In this document: positions 44,864-52,886 of the stretch, in pieces
Numbering within the stretch: the first letter of the stretch is position 1
Layout: each line of letters opens with the position of its first letter
Origin: Verrucomicrobiota bacterium
GTDB lineage: Bacteria; Verrucomicrobiota; Verrucomicrobiia; JADLBR01
DNA length: 62,130 nucleotides
Reading direction: 5' to 3'
Assembly: GCA_029560585.1 (NCBI GenBank)
Contig: JAKQKQ010000159.1
Coordinates: forward strand, 1-62,130
Notes under the pieces: generated by a model
Databases searched by the model: none
Told to the model about the DNA's origin: nothing
The model's input: the letters and a program-made list of their open reading frames with translations, nothing else
Position numbers and translations under genes: made by a program

Positions 44864-45865
44864 TCATTTGCCCATCTGGGATTTTGCCTTAGCGCCTAGA
44901 TGCTTTGCTCTTTTTGCCATGCGACGCCGACGCGCGTCAGACAATTGGGCGCCACTCGGTAAACGAATGTGGCCCTTCGTCGTGTACACAACATCCGCAA
45001 CAGTCCGTCGCTCGTCCGATTGTCCTGATTGTCCCGATTGTCCCGCTTCACCCAGAGCGTCTCGGGGCACCATCTTTTCGGCAGCATCAATGACCTTCCG
45101 GATCCATTTGCGCCCGCGTCTTCGGTAAAGGGTTGCTCGCGAAACACCGAGTGATTTTGCCAGAGTCTTGCCGTTTAAGCGCTCACGAAACTTCTCGTGA
45201 ATCATCGCTAGTCGTCTGGCCGCAAGCCGGAGTTCAAACTCGGGCAGTCCTCGGACGATGATATCAAGCTGCCTCCACGTTCGCTGTAGCTTGTTCTCTC
45301 CGAAGACTCCGCATCCCGCTTCGAGGAATTCGGAATACGCATCGTTCGCTGTTTCTACCATCTCCCGGAGGTTTTCATCTGCGATATCCTCAGGGCGGAT
45401 CTCCCGTTTTCCATTCCGGAATCCCCAAGGATCTCGGGGATCGAATGGAAGACTTTGTCGCCATCTCGAGCATTTCACTTTCTCCCCCGGCAGCACCCCA
45501 TGTGCCAACAGCGCTTCCTGCTCTAAGAGCCAGAGCGCACGAGGCACCCGATCAATCGGGACTTCAGTTTCGACAATCTCCCAGTTCTCATTCCCCGCCT
45601 CACTTGACGGGCCATTCGCGCTTGCATTGCGCAGCTTCGGCGTTCGGACCCGAACGGGTCGGCGGTACCGCCTATCGTTCAGTCGTTGCCGAACGATCGG
45701 AATCACTTTCTCGGCGGGCCGGCGAAGTTCCCAGTGTGGCCGGCCTCGATCGCCGATGACCAATCGCACTTCCTCGGGAGGTACGATCTCATTTCGGATG
45801 TACCTCCGAATCTGAGAACAGCTCACGGAAAACGCTGATGCCAAGGCGCTAATACTTTTGTGCAT
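44864..45865 (-). CDS. Island DNA-binding protein with two HTH motifs
   Basis: About 333 residues from ATG 45865 (MHKSISALASAFSVSCSQIRRYI); the frame extends 22 codons upstream but that start is weaker. The N-terminal 30 residues form a helix-turn-helix, and NGKTLAKSLGVSRATLYRRRGR near residue 240 a second one. The rest is basic. It reads toward the integrase stop, five bases away, so the two are convergent. A regulator or replication protein of the island is likely. Family not recognised. Confidence 0.65.
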   Translation of the reverse strand: MHKSISALASAFSVSCSQIRRYIRNEIVPPEEVRLVIGDRGRPHWELRRPAEKVIPIVRQRLNDRRYRRPVRVRTPKLRNASANGPSSEAGNENWEIVETEVPIDRVPRALWLLEQEALLAHGVLPGEKVKCSRWRQSLPFDPRDPWGFRNGKREIRPEDIADENLREMVETANDAYSEFLEAGCGVFGENKLQRTWRQLDIIVRGLPEFELRLAARRLAMIHEKFRERLNGKTLAKSLGVSRATLYRRRGRKWIRKVIDAAEKMVPRDALGEAGQSGQSGQSDERRTVADVVYTTKGHIRLPSGAQLSDARRRRMAKRAKHLGAKAKSQMGK

Positions 45866-45921
45866 CTTTTGAGACAGTAACGCGGAAATAGTGTCAGGCA
45901 AGCATGCGAAAGGAATCATCC

Positions 45922-46146
45922 ATGAACCCACTATTGACGAAAACTCAACTGGCCGAGCTGCTCGAATGCAGCAAGCGGCACATCGACAACCTTGTTCGCC
46001 GAAGGGCTATCCCGATCGTCCGAACCAGCAAACGCTTCGTGCGCTTCAATCTGGAGAATGTCCTTGCGGCACTCCAGCGGTTCGAGTCACAGGCAGTCGA
46101 TGCTCAGGCGGCGACAAGCCGAATTCGCCGAGAGCACAAGGCGTGA
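45922..46146 (+). CDS. Excisionase-like HTH protein
   Basis: 74 residues, MNPLLTKTQLAELLECSKR onward, with the HTH_17 (MerR/excisionase-type) fold: LTKTQLAELLECSKRHIDNLVRRRAIP then VRFNLENVLAAL. ATG 45922 is preceded by GAAAGGAA at a good distance; an ATG at 45904 is weaker. Such proteins direct integrase toward excision or act as replication initiator partners. It opens the plus-strand replication module of the island. Confidence 0.85.
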   Translation: MNPLLTKTQLAELLECSKRHIDNLVRRRAIPIVRTSKRFVRFNLENVLAALQRFESQAVDAQAATSRIRREHKA

Positions 46147-46155
46147 GAAGCAGCC

Positions 46156-46473
46156 ATGCTCAACCGCACTCTCACCCCATCCAGTGGAGACGCCGCCTCG
46201 GTTCCTCGGGCGCCTGACTTCAATCGGGACCCAGGCAACCCTAGTCAAGTGGTTTCCCGCGCAAGGCACGTAGAGTCCGTGATTCTGCGGCTATCAACCC
46301 GAACGCTCATCCAACTTTTGCGAGTTCTGTATGGGACCACTTTTTGCCTTGGTCAAATTCGATGGAGCACCGCCGGATTGTTCGGCGAAGTCGCGGCGAT
46401 TCGCGCATCGATCGAGACGGAACTCGGCAGGCGACGACATGACAACCCGCCGATCGAACGTGAGGGACCATGA
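46156..46473 (+). CDS. Island hypothetical protein
   Basis: 105 residues. The last half has a helix-rich stretch (IQLLRVLYGTTFC, LFGEVAAIRASIETELGRRR). I do not recognise it. Its stop overlaps the next start (ATGA at 46470-46473), which supports that it is translated and part of the same operon. Confidence 0.55.
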   Translation: MLNRTLTPSSGDAASVPRAPDFNRDPGNPSQVVSRARHVESVILRLSTRTLIQLLRVLYGTTFCLGQIRWSTAGLFGEVAAIRASIETELGRRRHDNPPIEREGP

Positions 46474-46751
46474 ACGGGCAAATTCTATTGGCAAAGAGGC
46501 ATCTTCCCCTGCCACAGCTCATGGAGAAATTGGGGCATGGCAGGAGCGCGCGAAAATCCGCCCTGAGTCCATTCCGTCCGGAATCACGGGCCTCCTTCTC
46601 CATGTTCTCCCGCAGAGGGCTTTGGTTCTGGAAGGATCATGGCACCGGGGAATCCGGCGATGAGATCACGTACCTCGAAAAGTACTTCTCCCTCACTCGG
46701 TCTGAAGCAATCCGACTGTTTCTGCGGCTAGCGAACACCAGGAAAACATGA
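46470..46751 (+). CDS. Primase zinc-finger-like protein lacking cysteines
   Basis: 93 residues. KSALSPFRPESRASFSMFSR followed by GLWFWKDHGTGESGDEITYLEKYFSL has the layout of the DnaG/CHC2 zinc-binding domain (CPFHxExxPSFSV, then WKCFGCGxGGDxIxF), but the cysteines are gone. It directly precedes and overlaps (ATGA) the DUF3987 gene, as the zinc domain often precedes the rest of the primase in phage and plasmid elements. DNA binding or primase function is inferred; zinc binding is unlikely. Confidence 0.65.
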   Translation: MNGQILLAKRHLPLPQLMEKLGHGRSARKSALSPFRPESRASFSMFSRRGLWFWKDHGTGESGDEITYLEKYFSLTRSEAIRLFLRLANTRKT

Positions 46752-48916
46752 GCACCGTTCCTTCCCGTCCCAATGGCGCAAAGCCCAGCGAGCACGACGG
46801 CGAATCCAGTTCGTTCGACTGGCCAACGTGCGTCCGCGCTTTCACGAGCGAGCATGTCGCAAAACTCGCCAGATGGCGCGGCTACAGCCAAGAATTTGCC
46901 CGCTGGCTACGCCAACAAGGGTTAATCGGACTTTACCAAGAACGAGTCGCATTCCCGCTTCAGGATCCTGAGACCGGGGATGCCTTCGGATGCCACTACC
47001 GGATGCGCGACGGAACTTGGCGTGTACTGGGCGGCCGCATGGTCCCGCTCGCCATAGGCAACGTCGAAGATCCCGAACTTTGTCTGGTCGGAGAATCCCA
47101 GTGGGATGTGTTTTCGGTAATGGACAAGATGGGCTGGCATAAAAATGAACCACCGTATGGCGCCATCGTGACCCGAGGTGCCTCGAACGGACGAATGATC
47201 TCCGTTTGGCTTCCGAAAGGCGTCGAAGTCATCGCATTGCCGCAAAACGATGAGGCCGGACAACGCTGGTTAAGAGACGTTATCGAATCAGCGCCGGGCG
47301 CAGTGCGGATCATCCGTATCCCGGACAAATTCAAGGATGCCAATCAATGGCTGAGTTCCGATGTTTCATCAGAAGAACTTCACCGTCGAATATTCGTAGA
47401 TTTTGAAAGACCTTCCCCAATTCCGCTCGTCACCCCCTCCTCGCATCATGCGGCGAGCACCGACGAGTCCGATGAGATCCTCGATCCCGGACCATTTCCC
47501 ATCGAGGCTTTACCGCCTGCGGCGCGGGCGATGGCAGTCGCCGCGTCTGAAGCTTATCAAACAGCGCCGGAGCTACCGGCGATGGCATCGCTTGCGACTC
47601 TGTCGGCAGCGATCGGAAAGGCCTTTTTCGTAACGGATGCCGTTCCAGGTCGACGCACTCATCTGAACCTCTACATCATCGCAGGCGCCCCGAAATCCTA
47701 TGGCAAGAGTTCCGGCGCCGACATTGTCAGACCGATCGTCGAAGCTTCGAATGATCTCGCAGAAGATTTCAGGAGGAATCGACTTCCCTCCCTCAAGAGC
47801 CGGATCGCGACCCTCGAGGCCTTGAAGAGCGGGATCCTCAAGCAGATCGCGAGGCCAAGGTCGGCGGAGACTCCAGCGGGCGACGAAATGCCTCCGGATC
47901 TCCGCACCCGATTGGAAAAGGCGGAGCGAGAAATCGACGAAATCAAGACCGAGCTCCTCGATCCTTCGCTTTGGATCGGCGGCGCCACCACAGAGGCGCT
48001 TGCCGAAATGCTCCGACGCAATAACGGCACGATTTTCTCTTTCTCCCCCGAGGCCGGCGATCTGGTTCGCATCGCCCTTGGCCGATATCGGGACAAAGGA
48101 AAGGCAGACTTCGACCTGCTCTTGTCCGGATACACCGTTGAGCCTTTCCGGGAGACTCGGATCGGCCGTGGAGACAATATGCTCGTTCCCTGCATTACAT
48201 GCCTGTGGCTCTGCCAACCATTTCTCCTAAAGGAACTATATGGACATGAAGAAGCACAGGAAAGGGGCCTCACGGCTCGAGTGCTGTCCTTTATTTGCGA
48301 GCACGAGCGAATACCTCACGACGACGGCCAAGATCGACGAATTCCTGACACCACGTCGGCGGCCTGGGGGAAACTCGTAGCCGACATCATCCGTGCACGT
48401 CGGCAAGGCGAACATGCGATCCAATGCAGCCCAGAAGCCCGGGAAGTTTTACGGAAATGGCATAACGAGTCCGTCGACATGCGCAATGATGCTTTCCGTG
48501 ATGTCGAAGGCGAATTGGGCAGATGGCGGGAACACGCCATTCGCATTGCCGGTGTTTTGGCGGTAGCAGACGGAATTTCGGAAGGACGAGCGCCCATAAC
48601 GCTGGATGCAAGGACGGCGGAGCGCGCGGTCACCGTGGCCCGATGGGCGGGCCTTAGCTCGCTTAGGATGCTCCAACTGGGCAGGGCTCGCCGACTGGCT
48701 GAGCGCATGGAGCGCCTCCTGGCTGTCCTGGCAGAGGCTGGCGGGCAACAGACCCTGAGGATCCTCGAAAAGCACCATGGCTTCCTGCGCCCGGAGATCG
48801 AATCGCTGGTGACGCGCTATCCGGAGAAGTTTGAAGTCACCACACATAAACCGGCGACAGGTCGACCCGGCGAAGTCCTGAATCTCAAACAGAGCCGAAG
48901 TAGCCTCAACGCCTAG
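46748..48916 (+). CDS. TOPRIM/DUF3987 primase-helicase-like replication protein
   Basis: 722 residues. The first 210 residues look like a TOPRIM part (LCLVGESQWDVFSVMDK, then VIALPQNDEAGQRWL). From about 250 is the DUF3987 (YfjI-like) ATPase: IIAGAPKSYGKSSGADI holds the Walker A motif near residues 309-320, followed by a coiled stretch (LPSLKSRIATLEAL, LRTRLEKAEREIDEIKTELL) and GTIFSFSPEAGDLVRIALGRY. The C-terminus has a winged-helix look. Such proteins replicate phage satellites and islands. Last gene of the plus-strand module; a strong hairpin follows. Confidence 0.85.
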   Translation: MSTVPSRPNGAKPSEHDGESSSFDWPTCVRAFTSEHVAKLARWRGYSQEFARWLRQQGLIGLYQERVAFPLQDPETGDAFGCHYRMRDGTWRVLGGRMVPLAIGNVEDPELCLVGESQWDVFSVMDKMGWHKNEPPYGAIVTRGASNGRMISVWLPKGVEVIALPQNDEAGQRWLRDVIESAPGAVRIIRIPDKFKDANQWLSSDVSSEELHRRIFVDFERPSPIPLVTPSSHHAASTDESDEILDPGPFPIEALPPAARAMAVAASEAYQTAPELPAMASLATLSAAIGKAFFVTDAVPGRRTHLNLYIIAGAPKSYGKSSGADIVRPIVEASNDLAEDFRRNRLPSLKSRIATLEALKSGILKQIARPRSAETPAGDEMPPDLRTRLEKAEREIDEIKTELLDPSLWIGGATTEALAEMLRRNNGTIFSFSPEAGDLVRIALGRYRDKGKADFDLLLSGYTVEPFRETRIGRGDNMLVPCITCLWLCQPFLLKELYGHEEAQERGLTARVLSFICEHERIPHDDGQDRRIPDTTSAAWGKLVADIIRARRQGEHAIQCSPEAREVLRKWHNESVDMRNDAFRDVEGELGRWREHAIRIAGVLAVADGISEGRAPITLDARTAERAVTVARWAGLSSLRMLQLGRARRLAERMERLLAVLAEAGGQQTLRILEKHHGFLRPEIESLVTRYPEKFEVTTHKPATGRPGEVLNLKQSRSSLNA

Positions 48917-48944
48917 ACTTCAGGTTCACCTGCGAATCCCCAAA

Positions 48945-49003
48945 CCCCCAGAAGCCCCGAAACCCCCAAAACGATCTTTTGGGGATTTCGGGGCTTCTGA
49001 GGG
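48945..49003. terminator. Long bidirectional terminator hairpin between convergent units
   Basis: CCCCAGAAGCCCCGAAACCC and its near-perfect complement form a stem of about 27 bases around CGATC, with AAAA/TTTT next to the loop. It lies between the ends of the plus-strand replication module and the minus-strand defence operon. Confidence 0.7.
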
Positions 49004-49325
49004 TTCCGCGGGTTTCGGTTGCGGTGCTCCTCCCGAAGGGCGACTCAGGAGTCCGCACGTCAAACCAGAACCTATCTATTTCACCATCTTGCGGACACGT
49101 CTTCGCGATTCGTCTCTCTAATGCCCTACCGATCAATGTACCTCACCGGATTCGCGCCTCCGTCAGAGAACTCGGGCCAGTCGAGGACCGTCTCCCCGAC
49201 CTCGCGCCAATTCCAGAACACCAAAACACAGCGGTCCGTTTCGTGGGAGGGGATCGCCCAGGTACACACGGTTGCGCCCTTCGTGCCGGCAGCAGATGAC
49301 CGCGTTGTCCGTCGTGCGCGTCGGA
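49004..49325. other. Gap with scattered reading frames, no convincing gene
   Basis: About 320 bases. On the minus strand, pieces such as NAVICCRHEGRNRVYLGDP and WNWREVGETVLDWPEF read like protein but lie in different frames, so this may be a decayed gene downstream of the small one at 49,326. I cannot name it. Confidence 0.35.
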
Positions 49326-49439
49326 TCAATCTTCCAGTTCCCGCTTGAACCGGTCGGTCGCGAGAAACACCAGGAACCGTCCGCCGGTCATAACGGCGAC
49401 GGCGCTCTTTCCTTCTGGAATCACGTCGGAAAGTCTCAT
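49326..49439 (-). CDS. Possible small protein, 37 residues
   Basis: ATG 49439 follows GGAGGAG at seven bases, the best ribosome-binding site in this part of the island. The product starts MRLSDVIPEGKSAVAVMTGG and ends with FKRELED. It reads like protein, with a LVFLATDRF core. A longer frame (GTG 49479) overlaps the preceding stop, but its translation is very Arg-rich and unlikely. Function unknown; it might be the intact start of a broken gene. Confidence 0.4.
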   Translation of the reverse strand: MRLSDVIPEGKSAVAVMTGGRFLVFLATDRFKRELED

Positions 49440-49475
49440 GCTCGCACTCCTCCACAATGGTCGGTTGCTCCTCCG

Positions 49476-50018
49476 TCACGCTAATGAAGACTCCTTTTCA
49501 AAATCCGGATACAGCCGCTTGAGTTGTTCGCGGACAATCGTGGCTACATTAAACGAGCGCTCGGAGTGCCGAAAGACGCTTTCCAGAGTGTACGCCATCA
49601 CCTCCAGCGGGTTGCGGTCGTACCCCATTCTCTCCAATCCGTCGGCATAAGCGGCCAAGAACCGTTTCGGACCGAGTGCGCGCCATTGGATGACGTGGAC
49701 GAGTTCATGGAAGTGGATCGCCTCGTCATCCCGCAGTCTACCGCGCACAAAGAATGTATCCAGATAGGTGATTCCACCAGGATGCATTTGCTCGAAGTCC
49801 GCAAACTGAGCCAACCCAATCGCGCTCAATGGCGGCATGGGTGCTTTATCGACGTAGACGACCTTCGCGGATTCCAAAGTTTCGGGATCATAGTAGCCAG
49901 GGAGTCGCTGGAACCCTAGTGATGCCACCGTAGACGCATCGGCCTCATGCTCGGACCGGGTTATCTTGATCCAACGCAGGATCAACGGAAACTTCGCTTC
50001 AAATTCTTCCCATGTCAT
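49476..50018 (-). CDS. HExxH metallopeptidase-like protein of the defence operon
   Basis: 180 residues. FHELVHVIQW at residues 103-112 is a HExxH zinc motif (His104, Glu105, His108), the hallmark of gluzincin-type peptidases. A third ligand may be a Glu further on (GLERMGYDRNPLEVMAY holds Glu candidates). No signal peptide, so it is cytoplasmic. It is the last clear gene of the defence run, 25 bases from the broken hsdS piece. It could be a protease effector or a bystander. No name. Confidence 0.65.
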   Translation of the reverse strand: MTWEEFEAKFPLILRWIKITRSEHEADASTVASLGFQRLPGYYDPETLESAKVVYVDKAPMPPLSAIGLAQFADFEQMHPGGITYLDTFFVRGRLRDDEAIHFHELVHVIQWRALGPKRFLAAYADGLERMGYDRNPLEVMAYTLESVFRHSERSFNVATIVREQLKRLYPDFEKESSLA

Positions 50019-50043
50019 TGGGGATGCCCTCCGGGATGCCGCC

Positions 50044-50190
50044 TCACAGCTCTCCCTTGAACGCCCGATCGAGGATCGCCGGCATGAGCGCGTCCAGCTC
50101 CTCGGCCGTCTCCGCCTGCAGACGCTTCAACGCGTCCACCTCGGCCTGCAAGGCGTCGAGTTCGGCAACGATCCGGCGGAATGAACTCAT
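50044..50190 (-). pseudogene. hsdS: C-terminal fragment of a type I restriction specificity subunit
   Basis: 48 residues: a coiled coil (VAELDALQAEVDALKRLQAE) ending TAEELDALMPAILDRAFKGEL, the classical C-terminus of HsdS. Its ATG (50190) overlaps the HEPN stop (ATGA). It lacks both recognition domains. GC about 70% in a hand-counted line (50,101-50,160), against 50% in the HEPN gene next to it. Confidence 0.8.
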
Positions 50191-50654
50191 TTGCTTGTAT
50201 CTTTCTTCTGTCTTCGCTGCGGAAGGCGTTCGTTCACGTCTAGCCCATGATTCAAACAGCAAGCACAAATGTCGCGGACACCTGCCAGAACTGAGTCAAT
50301 CCTGGGTCGAACCATGTTTTGAGTATACCGATCTCTGCCATGGACGAGGACATTTCGAGCCTCAAATGCAGTCGCTACGCCGTGCCAATCTTTCACGGCC
50401 TGCGGTAGTGTTTTCGCATCTGGCAAGTGAGCCGTTTCTCTGCGCCAAATGTCTTTGTAGGCATCCAGACCATGTATCCTCTCAAGGTCTTGTCGGACCT
50501 CTTTGTTGGGCCGTTTGCTCAGACCGACAATCGCGCGGCAAAGCGTCCACTCGAAATAGACAGCAGCAGTGATCAACGCGATCGAAGGGTGCTTGGGAAT
50601 CCAAGAACGAATCTCTCGTTCTCGCACATCCAAACTGTGTGAAACCAAAAACAT
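50187..50654 (-). CDS. HEPN-domain protein embedded in the restriction operon
   Basis: 155 residues from ATG 50654 (MFLVSHSLDVREREIRSW). Helical throughout. FEARNVLVHGRDRY carries the HEPN RNase motif R-x4-H (Arg100, His105); the earlier segment IALITAAVYFEWTLCRAIVGL is the usual first long helix. HEPN proteins are often RNases that act as toxins in defence systems, cutting tRNA or mRNA. Its frame runs back without a stop into a broken HsdS end (50,655-50,741), so a fused product is possible. An analogue is PrrC, an anticodon nuclease guarded by a type I system, though it has a different fold. Confidence 0.75.
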   Translation of the reverse strand: MFLVSHSLDVREREIRSWIPKHPSIALITAAVYFEWTLCRAIVGLSKRPNKEVRQDLERIHGLDAYKDIWRRETAHLPDAKTLPQAVKDWHGVATAFEARNVLVHGRDRYTQNMVRPRIDSVLAGVRDICACCLNHGLDVNERLPQRRQKKDTSK

Positions 50655-50741
50655 CTGCAGTTTTCCTCTGGACGCCCGGCCCAGCACCGCCGGCAGCAGC
50701 GCGTCGAGCTCGGCCACGGTCCGGCGTTGCTCGGCCAGCAC
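50655..50741 (-). pseudogene. Second broken HsdS C-terminus, in frame with HEPN
   Basis: Reads LAEQRRTVAELDALLPAVLG then RASRGKLQ, again the tail of an HsdS. It begins at GTG 50741, a few bases after the hsdM-fusion stop (50,746), and continues in frame into the HEPN gene. Confidence 0.7.
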
Positions 50742-50745
50742 TCAG

Positions 50746-52875
50746 TTATGATTTGCGGAAAACATAGTGAAGTGCTGAACCAACCAAATTTTCCAACTCC
50801 TCCTCCATTCCGCCGAACTGCTCTCGCAATTGAGCAATGCCTTCTTCAGCTTTTCGCAACGTGTCCGCAACCGCCAACTGCAAATCCAAGTCCTCTGGAA
50901 TTGCGACCTCCAGGTCGAGAAACTTCTCAACAATCAAACGCCGCCTATTCGTCGAACCCCGGCTCAAATGTTCGTAAACGCGGAGCATCGAAGGCTGGAA
51001 TAAACAGAAGCGAAGGTATGCGGGCAATACACGCTCACTCCGAATTTCAAAAACAGGAAAATCATTCGTCGCAATCGCGTTGTCCAACTCGCTAGGCACG
51101 AGCGCCATTGCACCGTTCCGTGCGTCAATGCGAGAAAGCAGCAGGTCGTTAGTTCGAATGACGGTCTGCACCTTTGAGCCAATCTCACTGCCGACGACAC
51201 AATCTCGTACTTTCGCGCCGCGAAAATGCAACTGAACACGCGGTCTTGTGTATTCTACATCGTTCAGAATTCTGATGGCATCATCCCGTTGCACCAGAAG
51301 CTCACGCAGCGGAACTCCCGGCGCTGACACTTTCGTCAAAGCGGCCAGTGTTTCCTCCAACTTCCCAAGCACAACTTCGCTGTCGTTCTTCATCCGGCGC
51401 ACCGTGCCAATAATTTCAGATGGCGCAGGAAGTGATACTCTCGCGTGCTTCGGATGATTCTGCGCCAAATCGAAACCACTGTCCTTGAGGTCTTCAACTT
51501 TGACGAGCCATGCCTGCTCACTTCGCTTGCGGTTGTGCCACCACTGAAGAATTGGCGCGAACTCTTCAAACTGGATGCCGTCCGTCGCAGAATACGATTT
51601 GCCTTTCAGATGCGCTCGGTGCGGTGGCAATGGGTGTTCATAAAACCACACGGCTCGGGTTGGCCCGTTGCGGTCGAAGAACAAGACGTTCGTCGCGATG
51701 TCGGTGTATGGCTCGAAAACGCCTTTGGGAAAACGAACGACTGTGTGGAGATTGAATTCGGACAATAGCTCCTCACGAATTCGCTGTGGAACGCCGTCTT
51801 CGTAGAGTGTCCCATTTGGCACAACGACCGCCGCGCGGGCGGGTCGCTTTGCGGCAGTAGGCACACGGTGCAGCTTCCGCATAATCAACTGCAGGAACAG
51901 CAGCGCCGTCTCCGCAGTCTGCTTGTCCTCCGGGAAATTCCGTTGGATGCCCTTCTCCTCCTCTCCGCCGAAAGGCGGGTTGGTGAGGATCACGTCCACG
52001 CGGTCACGCTCGCCGATGTCGGTGAGCTTGTGGCGCAGGGCATTGCCCGGATCGATCCGCGGCGAATCGAGGCCGTGGAGGAGTAGGTTCATCTGGCAGA
52101 GGAGGTACGGCAGGGACTTTGGCTCGCAACCGAACAGAGTCTGCCCCTGCAGCACCCGACGGTCCGCCACCGTCTTGACCTGCTTCGACAGATGGTTGAA
52201 GGCTTCTACCAAGAAGCCGCCCGTCCCGCTCGCCGGATCCAGGACGGTCTCGCCGAGCCGCGGGTCGGTGACCTCGACCATCAACCGCACGACCGCCCGG
52301 GGGGTGTAGAACTCGCCGGAATCCCCCGCCGCGTCCCTCATCTCCCGGAGCATCGATTCGTAAAGCGCCCCGAGCGTGTGCAGCTCCTCGCTCGACGTGA
52401 AGCGGATGCCGCCGATCTTATTGATCACGTCCCGCAGGAGGTATCCGCTCTTCATCCGGTTATCGACGCCCTTGAACACCGTCGCTATCACGTCCCGACG
52501 GTCGTCGCCATTCGAGCTGCTCAGCGTCCGCAGATACCGGAATAACCCCGCGCCCTCCTTCCCATCCGGTCGGACGACCTCCTCGTTGCTGATGAACCCC
52601 AAAAGCTCATCCCCCGTGATCCCTTCCGCCTTGGCCGCCCAGTCTCGCCATCGGTACGGCCGCTCCACCGCCGGCTTGAACTTCTTCCCCGCCAGCTTTG
52701 CCTCCTCTTCCCGCTGCACCTCCAGATCGTCCAGAAACTTCAGGAACATGATCCACGTCAACATTGGCAGACGGTCCAAGTCTCCATTCAGACCCTTGTC
52801 CTTCCGCATGATGTCGCGGGCGGACTTAAGAAGGGCGCCTAGAGATTGGACGGTGGTAGGCAGTGTCTTCGTCAC
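50746..52875 (-). CDS. hsdM: Type I restriction methyltransferase fused to a recognition domain
   Basis: 709 residues. N-terminal HsdM helical domain (ARDIMRKDKGLNGDLDRLPMLTW), then the N6-adenine methyltransferase with VLDPASGTGGF (SAM binding, about 211-221) and TNPPFGG (catalytic NPPF, 299-302). HsdM usually ends near 500, but here about 190 more residues form a single target-recognition domain: VPLRELLVQRDDAIRILNDV, NDLLLSRIDARNGAMALVPSE, GSTNRRRLIVEKFLDLEVAIPE and a coiled coil. So M and half of S are one polypeptide. The N-terminal part is about 72% GC (hand count, 52,201-52,260), the recognition domain about 53% (51,121-51,180). Confidence 0.92.
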   Translation of the reverse strand: MTKTLPTTVQSLGALLKSARDIMRKDKGLNGDLDRLPMLTWIMFLKFLDDLEVQREEEAKLAGKKFKPAVERPYRWRDWAAKAEGITGDELLGFISNEEVVRPDGKEGAGLFRYLRTLSSSNGDDRRDVIATVFKGVDNRMKSGYLLRDVINKIGGIRFTSSEELHTLGALYESMLREMRDAAGDSGEFYTPRAVVRLMVEVTDPRLGETVLDPASGTGGFLVEAFNHLSKQVKTVADRRVLQGQTLFGCEPKSLPYLLCQMNLLLHGLDSPRIDPGNALRHKLTDIGERDRVDVILTNPPFGGEEEKGIQRNFPEDKQTAETALLFLQLIMRKLHRVPTAAKRPARAAVVVPNGTLYEDGVPQRIREELLSEFNLHTVVRFPKGVFEPYTDIATNVLFFDRNGPTRAVWFYEHPLPPHRAHLKGKSYSATDGIQFEEFAPILQWWHNRKRSEQAWLVKVEDLKDSGFDLAQNHPKHARVSLPAPSEIIGTVRRMKNDSEVVLGKLEETLAALTKVSAPGVPLRELLVQRDDAIRILNDVEYTRPRVQLHFRGAKVRDCVVGSEIGSKVQTVIRTNDLLLSRIDARNGAMALVPSELDNAIATNDFPVFEIRSERVLPAYLRFCLFQPSMLRVYEHLSRGSTNRRRLIVEKFLDLEVAIPEDLDLQLAVADTLRKAEEGIAQLREQFGGMEEELENLVGSALHYVFRKS

Positions 52876-52886
52876 TCGTCGAAATC

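Noticed and set aside
49126-49479. 117-residue minus-strand frame overlapping the HExxH stop
   Set aside because: The middle is nearly all Arg, Thr and Ser; a different frame has the better ribosome-binding site. Only the tail reads like protein, so a decayed gene is more likely.
50044-50741. Intact hsdS gene
   Set aside because: Only two C-terminal tails remain; no two-domain recognition subunit exists in the island. The single recognition domain is fused to hsdM.
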